Origin: Bacteroidales bacterium UBA3843
GTDB taxonomy: Bacteria; Bacteroidota; Bacteroidia; Bacteroidales; Paludibacteraceae
Direction of reading: 5' to 3'
Length of the DNA stretch: 64,000 bases
Assembly: GCA_002392745.1 (NCBI GenBank)
Contig: DGHR01000003.1
Span: forward strand, 1 to 64,000
Shown in pieces: positions 50,784-59,372 of this stretch. The translations under genes and the position numbers were made by a program. The notes below the pieces were generated by a model, which ran no database searches, was not told the DNA's origin, and was given only the letters and a program-made list of their open reading frames with translations. Every line of letters begins with the position of its first letter. Position 1 is the stretch's first letter.

Positions 50784-51776
50784 ATGGCTGTTACATTAGC
50801 AGATATTAAAAAACTGCGCGATATTACCGGCGCAGGTATGATGGATGTCAAAAAAGCCCTTGAAGAAGCAAACGGCGACTTTGAGGTTGCGAAGGACCTG
50901 TTGCGCAAACGCGGACAGGCCATCGCAGCTAAACGTAGCGACCGCGAAGCTTCCGAGGGATGCGTTCTCGCTAAGGTGAAAGACGGTTTCGGAGCTATCG
51001 TAGGCGTTAAGTGCGAGACCGATTTCGTAGCTAAAAACGCTGACTTCGTAGGTATGGTAAAACTGCTGCTCGATGCGGCTTTGGACAACAAAGTGCGCAG
51101 CTTTGACGAGCTGAAGAACCTGAAGGTTGATAACTTCACCGTACAGGAAATCATTACCGAGCGCTCGGGCGTTACCGGTGAGAAGATGGAGTTGGCTGAC
51201 TATGCTTGGCTTGAGGCTCCCGTTGTTGACGCTTACAACCACCTGGGCAACAAACTCAGCTCGCTCGTTGCAGCTGCCGAGGGTGCAGACCAGGAGACCG
51301 TTCACGGTATCTCGATGCAGGTTGCTGCTATGAGCCCTATTGCTCTTGATGCAGACCACGTGGCTGACGAGGTAAAACAGCGTGAGCTGGAGGTTGCTGT
51401 TGAGAAGACCAAACAGGACGAAATCAACAAAGCTGTTGAGAACGCCATCCGCAAGGCCGGTATCAACCCTGCACACGTGGACAGCGATGACCACATCGAG
51501 TCCAACCAGGCTAAGGGATGGATTACCGCAGAGCAGGCTCAGTTGGCTCGCGAAATCCGCGCCAATGTAGCCAAAGAGGCAGAGGCTAACCTTGCCAACC
51601 AGGCTAAAAAGATTGAGATGATTGCACAGGGCCGTCTGGGTAAGTTCCTCAAGGAGAACACCCTGATGGAGCAGACTTACGTTATGAGCGAGACCAAAGA
51701 GCTCGTCAAGGACGTTCTGAAAGCCAAAGGCGTTCAGATCTGCGACTTCCGTCGCGTTACTCTCTCTGCGGAATAA
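50784..51776 (+). CDS. tsf: Elongation factor Ts
   Basis: 330 residues. It exchanges GDP for GTP on EF-Tu. N-terminal UBA-like motif (LADIKKLRDITGAGMMDVKK), core strands with VGVKCETDFVAKN, and C-terminal QGRLGKFLKENTLMEQTYV. Length somewhat above E. coli EF-Ts but normal for the phylum. Confidence 0.96.
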   Translation: MAVTLADIKKLRDITGAGMMDVKKALEEANGDFEVAKDLLRKRGQAIAAKRSDREASEGCVLAKVKDGFGAIVGVKCETDFVAKNADFVGMVKLLLDAALDNKVRSFDELKNLKVDNFTVQEIITERSGVTGEKMELADYAWLEAPVVDAYNHLGNKLSSLVAAAEGADQETVHGISMQVAAMSPIALDADHVADEVKQRELEVAVEKTKQDEINKAVENAIRKAGINPAHVDSDDHIESNQAKGWITAEQAQLAREIRANVAKEAEANLANQAKKIEMIAQGRLGKFLKENTLMEQTYVMSETKELVKDVLKAKGVQICDFRRVTLSAE

Positions 51777-51802
51777 TCTCTGTCGGTTATCCGAAATGAC
51801 AA

Positions 51803-51832
51803 GCAAGGGGAATCCGCATGGGTTCCCCTTGC
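51803..51832 (+). terminator. Hairpin after tsf
   Basis: GCAAGGGGAA (51803-51812) pairs with TTCCCCTTGC (51823-51832); only a weak T tract follows. Confidence 0.65.
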
Positions 51833-51862
51833 GCTTAAATACACGAACAAAGACTATCATTT

Positions 51863-53647
51863 ATGAACAAAGCATTGAAAATTGGCGGGTGGGTTGTGCT
51901 CTCCATCGTCATATTGTTTACATTGGTGCTGGCGCTTTCACCAGTGGCAAAATATGTGGTGAATAACTATGGCGAGCAGATTATTGGCAGGCAGATGCAT
52001 GCCGACCGCGTGGTGATAAATCCGTACTGGGGTGGAGTGACAATCCGCGGCTTTCAGTGCAAAGAACAAAACGGTGAGACTGATTTTGTCAGTTTTGACC
52101 ACCTGTATGTACAGATAGCCTGGCCGCACCTGATAGCCAAACGCGTTACTATTCGTCATATCCATTTGGATGGCTTCAACGGGCAGGTTCTCAAGACTGA
52201 CAACCGGCTCAATTTCTCGGATATTATTGAGCGCTTCTCGTCCAATGACACCCTTCCTAAGGACACCACACCCAGCAGTTGGACGGTTTCGCTCAAGGAT
52301 ATCCGGCTGAACAACAGCAACTTGCGTTACAGGGATGTGATTAGTGACAAACAATGGAATCTGGAGGACTTGTCGCTGAATATACCGGGCTTGTATTTTG
52401 ACAACACGCAAACAAATGCCGGTCTGGAGTTCGGTCTGCCTACAGGCGGACGCGTGGGACTTGTGGCGGGCTACAAGATGCAGGCCAACCGCTATGCTGT
52501 GCGTGTCAACCTGTATGATGTGCATACGGATGTGGTCCTGCCGCTGGTACAGGATTATCTGGACGTAAGCGGTCTTGGCGCCAAAATCAACGGTCAAGTG
52601 CATGTGGACGGCAGTCTGGACAACCTGCGTAATATACAGATGGACGGTCATCTGGCTATCGCCGGACTCAGTTTGCGAGACAAGCACGACGATGAGGTGG
52701 CGGCGATGGATGAATTGCGGGTCGTGCTGAACAAAGGTGATTTACTGACCAATAATTTTCTGCTGGATACACTGATTATCAGCGGTATTACCGGAAATTA
52801 CGAAGTGCACGACACATGGAATACTCTCAGCCGCCTGACTAAACAGCAGGAATTGAAAATTGAAGACGATGACCCGAAAGCGGAAGAGGCAGCCAGGGCA
52901 AAAGTCAAAGAACAACCCTCACAGCCGCTCACATGGATGGCGAAATCTGTGACCCTCACCGGGCACGACCTTACCTATCGGGACTACTCAATGAAGCGCG
53001 ACTGGGAATATTCTATTAAATCGCTGCGCGTGGATGGCTCCAACGTAGCCAGCAACGGACGCAATAGTATTAAACTGAAAGCCACGCTCACCGGTGATGC
53101 CAAACTGAATGCGGATTTTGTTGGCGGGTTGGACCTGAAACGCCAGGACACACGGCTTAATCTGAAGTTGACTGGTGTTAACCTGACGGATTTTAGCGCG
53201 CTTTGTCAGAATTACACCGGTTATCCATTGGAGAATGGTATATTGGGTATGGAGAGCCAGATGAACGTCATTTCCGCAAAATTGCAGGGCAACAACCATA
53301 TTGTGATAGACCAGCCTGTAGTGGGTAAAAAAGAGCATTTCTCCAAGGCTCCGTACAAGAATATTCCGGTACGTGCAGGCTTTAATCTCCTGACATCCGC
53401 CCAAAACATGATTGTGCTGGATGTGCCCGTCTCGGGTGATGTCAGCAACCCGAAATTCAAACTGAGCAAAGTGATCGGACGTGCGTTGCTAAAGGTGTTC
53501 TTTGGTCCGCTAATGGGCGTCAATGACCGAGATAAGTCGATTTCGGAAGAGGAATTGCAAGAAATGCAGGAATTGATGGGAGAGGAGGACGACACTTTGT
53601 CGCTTGTCACCGACAGCTTGGCTGATTCAAACGAAATACCACAATAA
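51863..53647 (+). CDS. AsmA/DUF748-like envelope protein
   Basis: 594 residues with one N-terminal membrane anchor (GWVVLSIVILFTLVLALSPV, about 8-28) and a long periplasmic beta-rich body with repeated beta-helix-like strands. Signatures: ISVDRVVINPYWGG-like as DRVVINPYWGGVTIRGFQC (about 48-66) and the C-terminal NPKFKLSKVIGRAL. Such proteins of the AsmA/DUF748 group work in outer-membrane lipid transport or assembly. Acidic C-tail (about 560-594). Confidence 0.85.
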   Translation: MNKALKIGGWVVLSIVILFTLVLALSPVAKYVVNNYGEQIIGRQMHADRVVINPYWGGVTIRGFQCKEQNGETDFVSFDHLYVQIAWPHLIAKRVTIRHIHLDGFNGQVLKTDNRLNFSDIIERFSSNDTLPKDTTPSSWTVSLKDIRLNNSNLRYRDVISDKQWNLEDLSLNIPGLYFDNTQTNAGLEFGLPTGGRVGLVAGYKMQANRYAVRVNLYDVHTDVVLPLVQDYLDVSGLGAKINGQVHVDGSLDNLRNIQMDGHLAIAGLSLRDKHDDEVAAMDELRVVLNKGDLLTNNFLLDTLIISGITGNYEVHDTWNTLSRLTKQQELKIEDDDPKAEEAARAKVKEQPSQPLTWMAKSVTLTGHDLTYRDYSMKRDWEYSIKSLRVDGSNVASNGRNSIKLKATLTGDAKLNADFVGGLDLKRQDTRLNLKLTGVNLTDFSALCQNYTGYPLENGILGMESQMNVISAKLQGNNHIVIDQPVVGKKEHFSKAPYKNIPVRAGFNLLTSAQNMIVLDVPVSGDVSNPKFKLSKVIGRALLKVFFGPLMGVNDRDKSISEEELQEMQELMGEEDDTLSLVTDSLADSNEIPQ

Positions 53648-53651
53648 TTTA

Positions 53652-53682
53652 TTGTATTCAAGAAAAAAAGAGTGTACTTTTG
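53652..53682 (+). promoter_or_regulatory. Promoter ahead of the decayed gene
   Basis: TTG 53652-53654 and TACTTTTG 53675-53682, spacer 20. Confidence 0.75.
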
Positions 53683-53723
53683 TAACCGTTTACAGGAGTA
53701 CACTATTTTATTTTATACATAAT

Positions 53724-54211
53724 ATGAAAAAATTTCTCTCGCTATTAGTCGTAGTTTTGCTACCTCTTTTTGTTTTTGCATCCTCATTACAATTCTCCGC
53801 CAACTGTCTTTGATAATTTCCAGGTATCTGACACTATTCCTGTAATGGCAGGGCTTCGCGTAGAAGCACGCGTCGATTATGGTATGTATTAGGATGGAGT
53901 GGCGCTTAACCGATTCATGGATTTCTATGGCGAGACTGACAGTCTGGGAATGTTCCATATCAAGATTCCTGTTCCTGCTAAGTCGAACAACTTTGCTATT
54001 GCCAGCCTGATGATGCAGAGTTTCAATATTGACAATTATCCTATTCCTAATCTGACTATGGTGAACAAAGGTGATGAACTTGTACGAGGGTTGGTACATC
54101 CGCACGGATGAAGTCAGCCAATACCGTCAGAATGTATCGCCGGCACAGCACGGTGTGTCGTTCTCTACCAATAATATCGGAGCTAATTTGTATCTTGCAT
54201 TTTATCTCTAA
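53724..54211 (+). pseudogene. Decayed gene for a small secreted/outer-membrane protein
   Basis: A signal peptide (KKFLSLLVVVLLPLFVFAS) starts at 53724. The reading frame then shifts near 53790 to PPTVFDNFQVSDTIPVMAGL (about 53801-53860), hits a TAG at about 53888, resumes as ALNRFMDFYGETDSLGMFHI, and shifts again near 54070-54095 to LYEGWYIRTDEVSQYRQN, with a natural-looking end NIGANLYLAFYL and TAA at 54209. So at least two frameshifts and one stop break an originally about 160-residue protein. The promoter and leader look intact. Intact family members may exist elsewhere in the genome. Confidence 0.8.
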
Positions 54212-54294
54212 TCGGTCGAAGGATGTTTGGCACGATTTTTGAATTTTTTAGTGAAGTTTAACCAGAGTAATAACCCATTAAAAAATCTGTTATT

Positions 54295-54735
54295 ATGAAA
54301 AAGTTCTTTATTGCAGTTTTCGTAGTTGCGTGCAGTGTATTCAATGCTTGTGCAGACAATGATCGTATTATTACTTTTGAGCAGTTGCCGGCTGCCGCTC
54401 AGACTTTGGTGCTTCAATATCAGGATGCAGCGAATATCGTGTACGTCAAGATGGACCCTGAGCTTTTTGGAGGAGACAAGTATGAAGTGCGTCTCAATGA
54501 CGGCAAGGAGTTCGAGTTTGAGGAGGACGGTACGCTCCGCAAAGTGGATTACAAGTTTGAGGCTGTGCCTGACGCATTAGTGCCGGAGGTAGTCCGTCAA
54601 CAACTGAAAGCATCTTTCCCGCAGGCGTTTGTCGTAGAGTGGGGAAAAGATGACTGGGGATGGAAAGCCGAATTGAACAACAAACTGGAGGTTAAGTTCA
54701 GCCGTAAACTGGAAATGCGCGGATTGGACGACTAA
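54295..54735 (+). CDS. PepSY-like periplasmic protein
   Basis: 146 residues with a signal peptide (FFIAVFVVACSVFNACA). Two BLIP/PepSY-like repeats: LPAAAQTLVLQYQDAANIVY with KYEVRLNDGKEFEFEEDGTL (about 28-75) and VPEVVRQQLKASFPQAFVVE (about 91-110). Bacteroidales often encode several such proteins (PF11396-like); their ligand is unknown. Its last four bases overlap the end of recQ. Confidence 0.85.
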   Translation: MKKFFIAVFVVACSVFNACADNDRIITFEQLPAAAQTLVLQYQDAANIVYVKMDPELFGGDKYEVRLNDGKEFEFEEDGTLRKVDYKFEAVPDALVPEVVRQQLKASFPQAFVVEWGKDDWGWKAELNNKLEVKFSRKLEMRGLDD

Positions 54736-56462
54736 TAGAACGTTGTACGGCATACATCGCAGTGGCCGCAGACTATGGCATCCGTTTCACCAAAATAGGC
54801 GAGTAGTACTTGTTCGCGACAGAACTGGTTTTGCGAGGCATACTCGACCATCGCTGTCATTTTCTCGGTAAAACGGGCCAGGCGGTCCTCGAAAATAGAG
54901 GGAGAGAGGTAGATATCTGCCTCTCTTTCTCGTGTAAAGGTCAGGCTGCAACCTACCGAGCGTGGGATATACGTAATTATTCCGCGTTGCGCCAGGGAGA
55001 CCAGAATCTGGTGGCAGGTCTTGTCGTCGGCTTCTCGCACGTATTGCAGGTCCGTATAAATGCCGCTGTACTTGCGCATGAGTTGGTCCAGCATCTCGGC
55101 TTGCTCTAGCGACAGGTTGTATTCGCCCAGTTGGTATCTGGGCACGCGTATCTGTACGCGTGGTTGAGTCTCGTGTTCTTCTTCGAAATCAATATAACCG
55201 GCTTGTGTGAGCAGGTGCAGGGCGGAGTAGGTCTGCAGTACCGGTAGGTGCATTACATGACATAGCTGGTCAATATGCAGCGTGAAACGGTGACCGAGGC
55301 CGCTGCCTTCGCCCACTTGCAGAAAATCGCAGGTTTTGTGGTACACATTGATGACAAACTCCTTGGGAGGGTAGTTGTCTGCTATCCGTTTGCGGGCTTT
55401 CTGTTTGTCCTCGCGCTCGTTGAATAGCAGTACGGCATAGGCGGTCTGACCGTCTCGTCCGGCCCGCCCTGCCTCTTGGTAGTACGATTCGATACAGGAG
55501 GGCAGGTCGTAATGAATGACCAATCGCACGTCCGCTTTGTCTATTCCCATTCCGAATGCATTAGTGGCTACTATCACGCGTGTCTGACCGTTCTTCCATG
55601 CCTCTTGGCGTTCGTTTCTCTCTTGCGTAGTCAGTCCTGCATGGTAGAAATCCACAGAGCCAATCTCCACCTCTCCTTTCTGGGACGGGGCAGGGGTTGG
55701 CTTGTTATTCAGCCATTCGGCCAGTTCTTGCGCACGTCTCCGGTTGCGGACATAGACGATGGCACTACCCGGTACATGGCTCAGGATGTGCGCTACCTGC
55801 TCGTCCTTATTGTCTGTGCGGCGAACGATGTATTGCAGGTTGTCACGGTGAAATGATTTGCGCAGCACATTCGGTTGCTCAAATCCCAGTTTGGCTTGTA
55901 TATCATTGATGGTATCGGGTGTAGCGGTGGCAGTGAGCGCCAATACAGGTACGCCCGGCAGCAGTTCGCGCACGGCGGCTATGTTCAGATACGACGGACG
56001 GAAATCGTAGCCCCATTGTGAGATACAATGCGCCTCGTCCACGGCGATAAGGCAGATGGGCAGTTGTGTCAGTCTGTTGCGAAACTCCTCGCTCTCCAGG
56101 CGTTCGGGCGAGCAATAGAGAAAATGGTACGGCCCGAAAAGACAATTGTCTAAAGCCACCCGTTGTTTGTCCCAACTCATACCTGTGTAGACTGCCGCGG
56201 CGTGAATACCGCGCGTCTGCAGGTTTTCCACCTGGTCTTTCATCAGTGCTATCAGCGGCGTTATCACCAGACAGAGCCTTTTCTCCGGGTTGTTGTTCGC
56301 CATTACCAGCGTCGGCACCTGGAAACAAACGCTCTTGCCTCCGCCTGTTGGCATGAGCGCCAGCGTGTCGCGCCCTGACAACACGGAGGAGATAATATCT
56401 TCCTGCAACGGGCGGAACCGGTCGTAGCCGAAATACTTATGAAGCGCTTCGAGGGGAGTCAT
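54732..56462 (-). CDS. recQ: ATP-dependent DNA helicase RecQ
   Basis: 576 residues. Motif I PTGGGKS (38-44), motif II DEAHCISQWG (about 140), motif III ALTATAT, motif VI QEAGRAGRDG (about 332). C-terminal winged helix and CREQVLLAYFGETDAIVCGH then CDVC zinc cluster at the very end. No HRDC domain, so a short RecQ. NNKPTPAPSQKGEVEIG (about 253-269) is an in-frame repeat element between the two helicase lobes, in a loop that is short in relatives. Confidence 0.93.
   Translation of the reverse strand: MTPLEALHKYFGYDRFRPLQEDIISSVLSGRDTLALMPTGGGKSVCFQVPTLVMANNNPEKRLCLVITPLIALMKDQVENLQTRGIHAAAVYTGMSWDKQRVALDNCLFGPYHFLYCSPERLESEEFRNRLTQLPICLIAVDEAHCISQWGYDFRPSYLNIAAVRELLPGVPVLALTATATPDTINDIQAKLGFEQPNVLRKSFHRDNLQYIVRRTDNKDEQVAHILSHVPGSAIVYVRNRRRAQELAEWLNNKPTPAPSQKGEVEIGSVDFYHAGLTTQERNERQEAWKNGQTRVIVATNAFGMGIDKADVRLVIHYDLPSCIESYYQEAGRAGRDGQTAYAVLLFNEREDKQKARKRIADNYPPKEFVINVYHKTCDFLQVGEGSGLGHRFTLHIDQLCHVMHLPVLQTYSALHLLTQAGYIDFEEEHETQPRVQIRVPRYQLGEYNLSLEQAEMLDQLMRKYSGIYTDLQYVREADDKTCHQILVSLAQRGIITYIPRSVGCSLTFTREREADIYLSPSIFEDRLARFTEKMTAMVEYASQNQFCREQVLLAYFGETDAIVCGHCDVCRTTFY
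55668..55704. repeat. Short G/C-rich palindromic element, copy 8 (in frame)
   Basis: CTCTCCTTTCTGGGACGGGG CAGGGGTTGGCTTG. Minus strand, encodes KPTPAPSQKGEV in RecQ. Confidence 0.6.
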
Positions 56463-56499
56463 TTGTATCTGAGATTTTATATTTGAGAATTTCTCTGCG

Positions 56500-56531
56500 C
56501 AAAATTACTGCTTTTTTTCGAAATATACAAA
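56500..56531 (-). promoter_or_regulatory. Promoter of recQ (minus)
   Basis: Minus strand TTTG (56531-56528) and TAATTTTG (56507-56500), spacer 20. Confidence 0.85.
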
Positions 56532-56533
56532 TT

Positions 56534-56749
56534 TTAGCCTTTAACTCTTGCATAAATCAAATTTTTGCAGTATCTTTGCAACGTTTTTGTAGCATACTTG
56601 TGCTTGTTGCGTTTACCGCCTGTGCCTTGAGGGGATGTCACGACCAATATACGTTTGAAAGCTAGAGTGACATCCGTTGTGCTTTTGCGTTTCTCGCCCT
56701 CGCTTGCAATGGGTAGGGTAATCGCTCTTTGTTCGATTTCGTTTGCCAT
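56534..56749 (-). CDS. Unknown 71-aa basic protein
   Basis: Minus-strand frame beginning MANEIEQRAITLPIASEGEK, with a basic C-terminal half (GGKRNKHKYATKTLQRYCKN). It starts five bases after the 34-codon gene and would share its promoter. The last 40 bases overlap a plus-strand promoter (56548-56578). No family recognised. The frame could be chance. Confidence 0.35.
   Translation of the reverse strand: MANEIEQRAITLPIASEGEKRKSTTDVTLAFKRILVVTSPQGTGGKRNKHKYATKTLQRYCKNLIYARVKG
56548..56578 (+). promoter_or_regulatory. Plus-strand promoter without a clear gene
   Basis: TTG 56548-56550 and TATCTTTG 56571-56578, spacer 20, divergent from the recQ promoter. Downstream only a short frame with a lipobox-like LVAFTACALRGC is seen, ending at 56665; possibly a gene remnant, or an antisense start for the minus-strand small genes. 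Confidence 0.6.
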
Positions 56750-56754
56750 ACGTC

Positions 56755-56859
56755 TTAATCTTCACGCGAGTGCCAATACTCGTCATTATTAGGGTTGAGT
56801 TGATCGCTGTGATTGTCGTAATCGGCTTTGCAGTGTTCTGCATCAGAATTCCAAGACAT
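56755..56859 (-). CDS. 34-aa small protein (NQLNPNN motif type)
   Basis: Reads MSWNSDAEHCKADYDNHSDQ then LNPNNDEYWHSRED. The D/N-H/R-x-x-QLNPNN-x-x-YW-x-SR pattern is one I know from many very short, unannotated bacterial proteins of unknown function. It has a strong promoter (56932-56962) and an AT-rich leader, and a second small frame follows five bases later. Confidence 0.55.
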   Translation of the reverse strand: MSWNSDAEHCKADYDNHSDQLNPNNDEYWHSRED

Positions 56860-56931
56860 AATTTTAATTATTAATAAAGTTAGTAATGTTAATTATGCTA
56901 ATCGCAGACCGGTCATAAACGATTGACGGTG

Positions 56932-56962
56932 CAAAGGTACTGCTATTTTTTGAAACTTGCAA
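56932..56962 (-). promoter_or_regulatory. Promoter of the small-protein pair (minus)
   Basis: Minus strand TTG (56962-56960) and TACCTTTG (56939-56932), spacer 20. The leader to the 34-codon gene is about 65 bases. Confidence 0.8.
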
Positions 56963-57030
56963 GTCCTTGCACCGCCAAATGCGTAAAATGCTTAGTTATG
57001 GAAAAAATCCATTTTTTATAGAAAAAATTA

Positions 57031-58644
57031 TCAAGCTTGTGATGGTATTTTTTCTATTGCCGTTCGTACACGGCGGAGTGTCTCATCTTTTCCTAAAACG
57101 TCCGTTATATTCCAGATATGCGGTCCTCGTGCAGCCCCGACCAAACAGATACGGAAGGCGTTCATTACGATACCCACGCCGTATTCTTTCTCTGCTATCC
57201 ATGGCATAACCACGTCGTCCAAATGCCAGCGAAGAACTGTTTCTCCATTCTCGCTCTTTTCTTCGCGGCACGAATGCCAGTCTTTCTCGTTAACCGTCTC
57301 AAGGAGAGTGAGGAGCTCCTGCATATGTTTCGGGGAGTCTTCTTTCCAGCGTTTCTTCAACGATTTCTCGTCATACTCGGTAGGCGCAACAAAGAAGAAG
57401 TTGACTTGCTCCCAGAGTTCGGGAACAAAGTTCACACGGTCTTTTGTCAGACCGATTACTTTGGCTACCATCGATTTGTCGATATTTCGATATATCAATT
57501 CATCGAGGTGTTCTTTCAGCACCGGCATGAACATTTCTGCCAGTTCTTCGTTGGAGCGGAGCTGCAGGTATTGGTGGTTGAACCATTTGCCTTTCTCATA
57601 GTCAAACTTGGCGCCGGATTTGGATACGCGGTCGAGCGAGAAATCGCGGATGAGTTCGTCCATGGTGTACATCTCCTGATCGCCGGTGCCGTGCCAGCCA
57701 AGCAGTGCAAGGAAGTTGATGACCGCTTCGGGCAGATAGCCGCTCTCGCGGTAGCCGGAAGAAACAGTGCCGTCCTTCTGATTATGAAACTCCAGCGGGA
57801 AAACGGGGAAACCGAGACGGTCGCCATCGCGTTTTGACAGTTTGCCGTTGCCGTCTGGTTTGAGCAACAGCGGCAGGTGAGCAAACTCAGGCATGGTATC
57901 TTCCCATCCGAAGGCGCGGTAGAGCAGCACGTGGAGTGGGGCTGAAGGCAACCATTCCTCGCCGCGGATGACATGACTGATTTCCATCAGGTGGTCATCC
58001 ACAATGTTCGCCAGATGGTAGGTGGGCAGGTCGTCTGCAGATTTATAGAGCACTTTGTCGTCCAATATGTTGGAATTGATGACCACTTCGCCGCGGATGA
58101 GGTCATGCACATGTACATCCTCGTCTGGCTCAACACGGAACCGGACCACGTATTGTTCGCCCTTGGCAATGAGCGCTTGTACCTCGTCTGCCGGCATGGT
58201 CAGCGAGTTGCGCATCTGCATGCGCGTGCGGGCATCATATTGGAAATTGGGTATCTCCGTGCGCTTGGCCTCCAGTTCGGCAGGGGTGTCAAAAGCGATA
58301 TATGCGTGTCCGGAGTCGAGCAGTTGTTTTACGTATTGGTGGTAAATCTCACGCCGCTCGCTCTGTCTGTATGGTCCGTGCGACCCCACGGCCTCTATCT
58401 CTTTGGTACCTTTTTTCAGACGCAGTCCTTCGTCAATCCCGATACCGAGCCAGTCAAGTGCTTCCAGAATATATTCCTCGGCTCCGGGCACGAAGCGTGT
58501 GGAGTCGGTGTCCTCGATACGCAGGAGCATGTCTCCTCCGTGCTGACGGGCAAACAGGTAGTTATACAATGCGGTTCTCACACCGCCGATATGCAATGCG
58601 CCGGTTGGGCTTGGCGCAAAACGTACACGTACTCTTCTATTCAT
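57031..58644 (-). CDS. gltX: Glutamyl-tRNA synthetase
   Basis: 537 residues, class I synthetase. HIGH motif as HIGG (18-21, [14 protein letters not shown]), KMSKS motif as KLSKRDGD (about 267-274), with the anticodon-binding helical domain after residue 330. It charges tRNA-Glu and gives the precursor for tetrapyrroles in many bacteria. The normal length is about 500; a few loops here are longer. Single gene with its own promoter. Confidence 0.96.
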   Translation of the reverse strand: MNRRVRVRFAPSPTGALHIGGVRTALYNYLFARQHGGDMLLRIEDTDSTRFVPGAEEYILEALDWLGIGIDEGLRLKKGTKEIEAVGSHGPYRQSERREIYHQYVKQLLDSGHAYIAFDTPAELEAKRTEIPNFQYDARTRMQMRNSLTMPADEVQALIAKGEQYVVRFRVEPDEDVHVHDLIRGEVVINSNILDDKVLYKSADDLPTYHLANIVDDHLMEISHVIRGEEWLPSAPLHVLLYRAFGWEDTMPEFAHLPLLLKPDGNGKLSKRDGDRLGFPVFPLEFHNQKDGTVSSGYRESGYLPEAVINFLALLGWHGTGDQEMYTMDELIRDFSLDRVSKSGAKFDYEKGKWFNHQYLQLRSNEELAEMFMPVLKEHLDELIYRNIDKSMVAKVIGLTKDRVNFVPELWEQVNFFFVAPTEYDEKSLKKRWKEDSPKHMQELLTLLETVNEKDWHSCREEKSENGETVLRWHLDDVVMPWIAEKEYGVGIVMNAFRICLVGAARGPHIWNITDVLGKDETLRRVRTAIEKIPSQA

Positions 58645-59091
58645 TCTATTGTGTCAGATTAATTCGCTTGGTAGTATTGGTCCGCAGGGATTTTCCGGGG
58701 ATCTTTCGAAATCGGGTACAAAGGTACGACAAAAATTGTACATACGCAAGTAAACGAACAACTTTTTTGGCGGAAAGAGCAATTTTATGGTGTATTTCAG
58801 GGTTCATAGGCGGTTATCAGAAACATATTCAAACATCGTCGCCATGGGTACTAAAAAGCAAGGAGCGAGTGCGTTTATATCCTGAAAAAAGCGGAAAATA
58901 ATGGTCGTTTTGCAGGCGCACTATAGGCGTGTAGGAGACGCTTCGGAGTAATCCTAGACTTTATAACTGAAAATAATATATAATCGCTTGTGTGTGAGCA
59001 AGTTACAAGAAACCCAAAAACACGCAAAATCAGCCTTTTTTGCCATTTCATTTTATATAATGAACACAATGGTAAAAAAATACGGCAAAAA
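58645..59091. other. Gene-free stretch between gltX and the B12 locus
   Basis: It holds the gltX promoter (58719-58749), a TTTTCCGGGGATCTTTCG segment reminiscent of the TTTTCCGGGG part of the 143-bp repeats, and otherwise AT-rich sequence in which I see nothing. Open frames here lack any protein-like character. Confidence 0.5.
58719..58749 (-). promoter_or_regulatory. Promoter of gltX (minus)
   Basis: Minus strand TTG (58749-58747) and TACCTTTG (58726-58719), spacer 20. Confidence 0.85.
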
Positions 59092-59123
59092 TTTGCGTAT
59101 GTGCATTTTTTGTAGTAACTTTG
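59092..59123 (+). promoter_or_regulatory. Promoter of the B12 uptake operon
   Basis: TTTG 59092-59095 and TAACTTTG 59116-59123, spacer 20, directly ahead of the riboswitch. Confidence 0.85.
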
Positions 59124-59129
59124 CACCCG

Positions 59130-59370
59130 CATTTGGTTCTTTGCGGTCGGTTCAGGCCGCAGAGCTAAGAGGGAACCGGGTGAAAATCCCGGACAGACCC
59201 GCTGCTGTAAGTGAAAAAAGTACCCAGGGACTAAAGACTAAGTACCCAAGTACAAGGCAAATCAATTCTTGACCACTGAGCAATGCTCGGGAAGGTGAGG
59301 AGCCGGAATTCACAAGTCAGAAGACCTGCCAATGCCAATAGATTGTTAGTCCTCGTGGAGTAGGGACGAC
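59130..59370 (+). promoter_or_regulatory. Cobalamin riboswitch
   Basis: Conserved core elements in order: GAGGGAACCGGGTGAAAATC (about 59168-59187), CCGGACAGACCCGCTGCTGT (about 59188-59207), GACCACTGAGCAATGCTCGG GAAGGTG (B12-box region, about 59272-59298), and GTCAGAAGACCTGCC (about 59317-59331). The next segment (AGTCCTC...GTAGGGAC, about 59348-59369) forms a small stem just before the ATG and is likely the expression platform. With B12 bound the operon should be shut off. Confidence 0.93.
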
Positions 59371-59372
59371 CA

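Noticed and set aside
56483..56665. Short plus-strand frame ending with LVAFTACALRGCHDQYTFES
   Set aside because: It begins upstream of the only plausible promoter and is too short after it; at most a remnant of a lipoprotein gene.
58875..59132. 85-aa minus frame in the gltX-btuB gap
   Set aside because: No family or promoter and overlaps the btuB promoter region.
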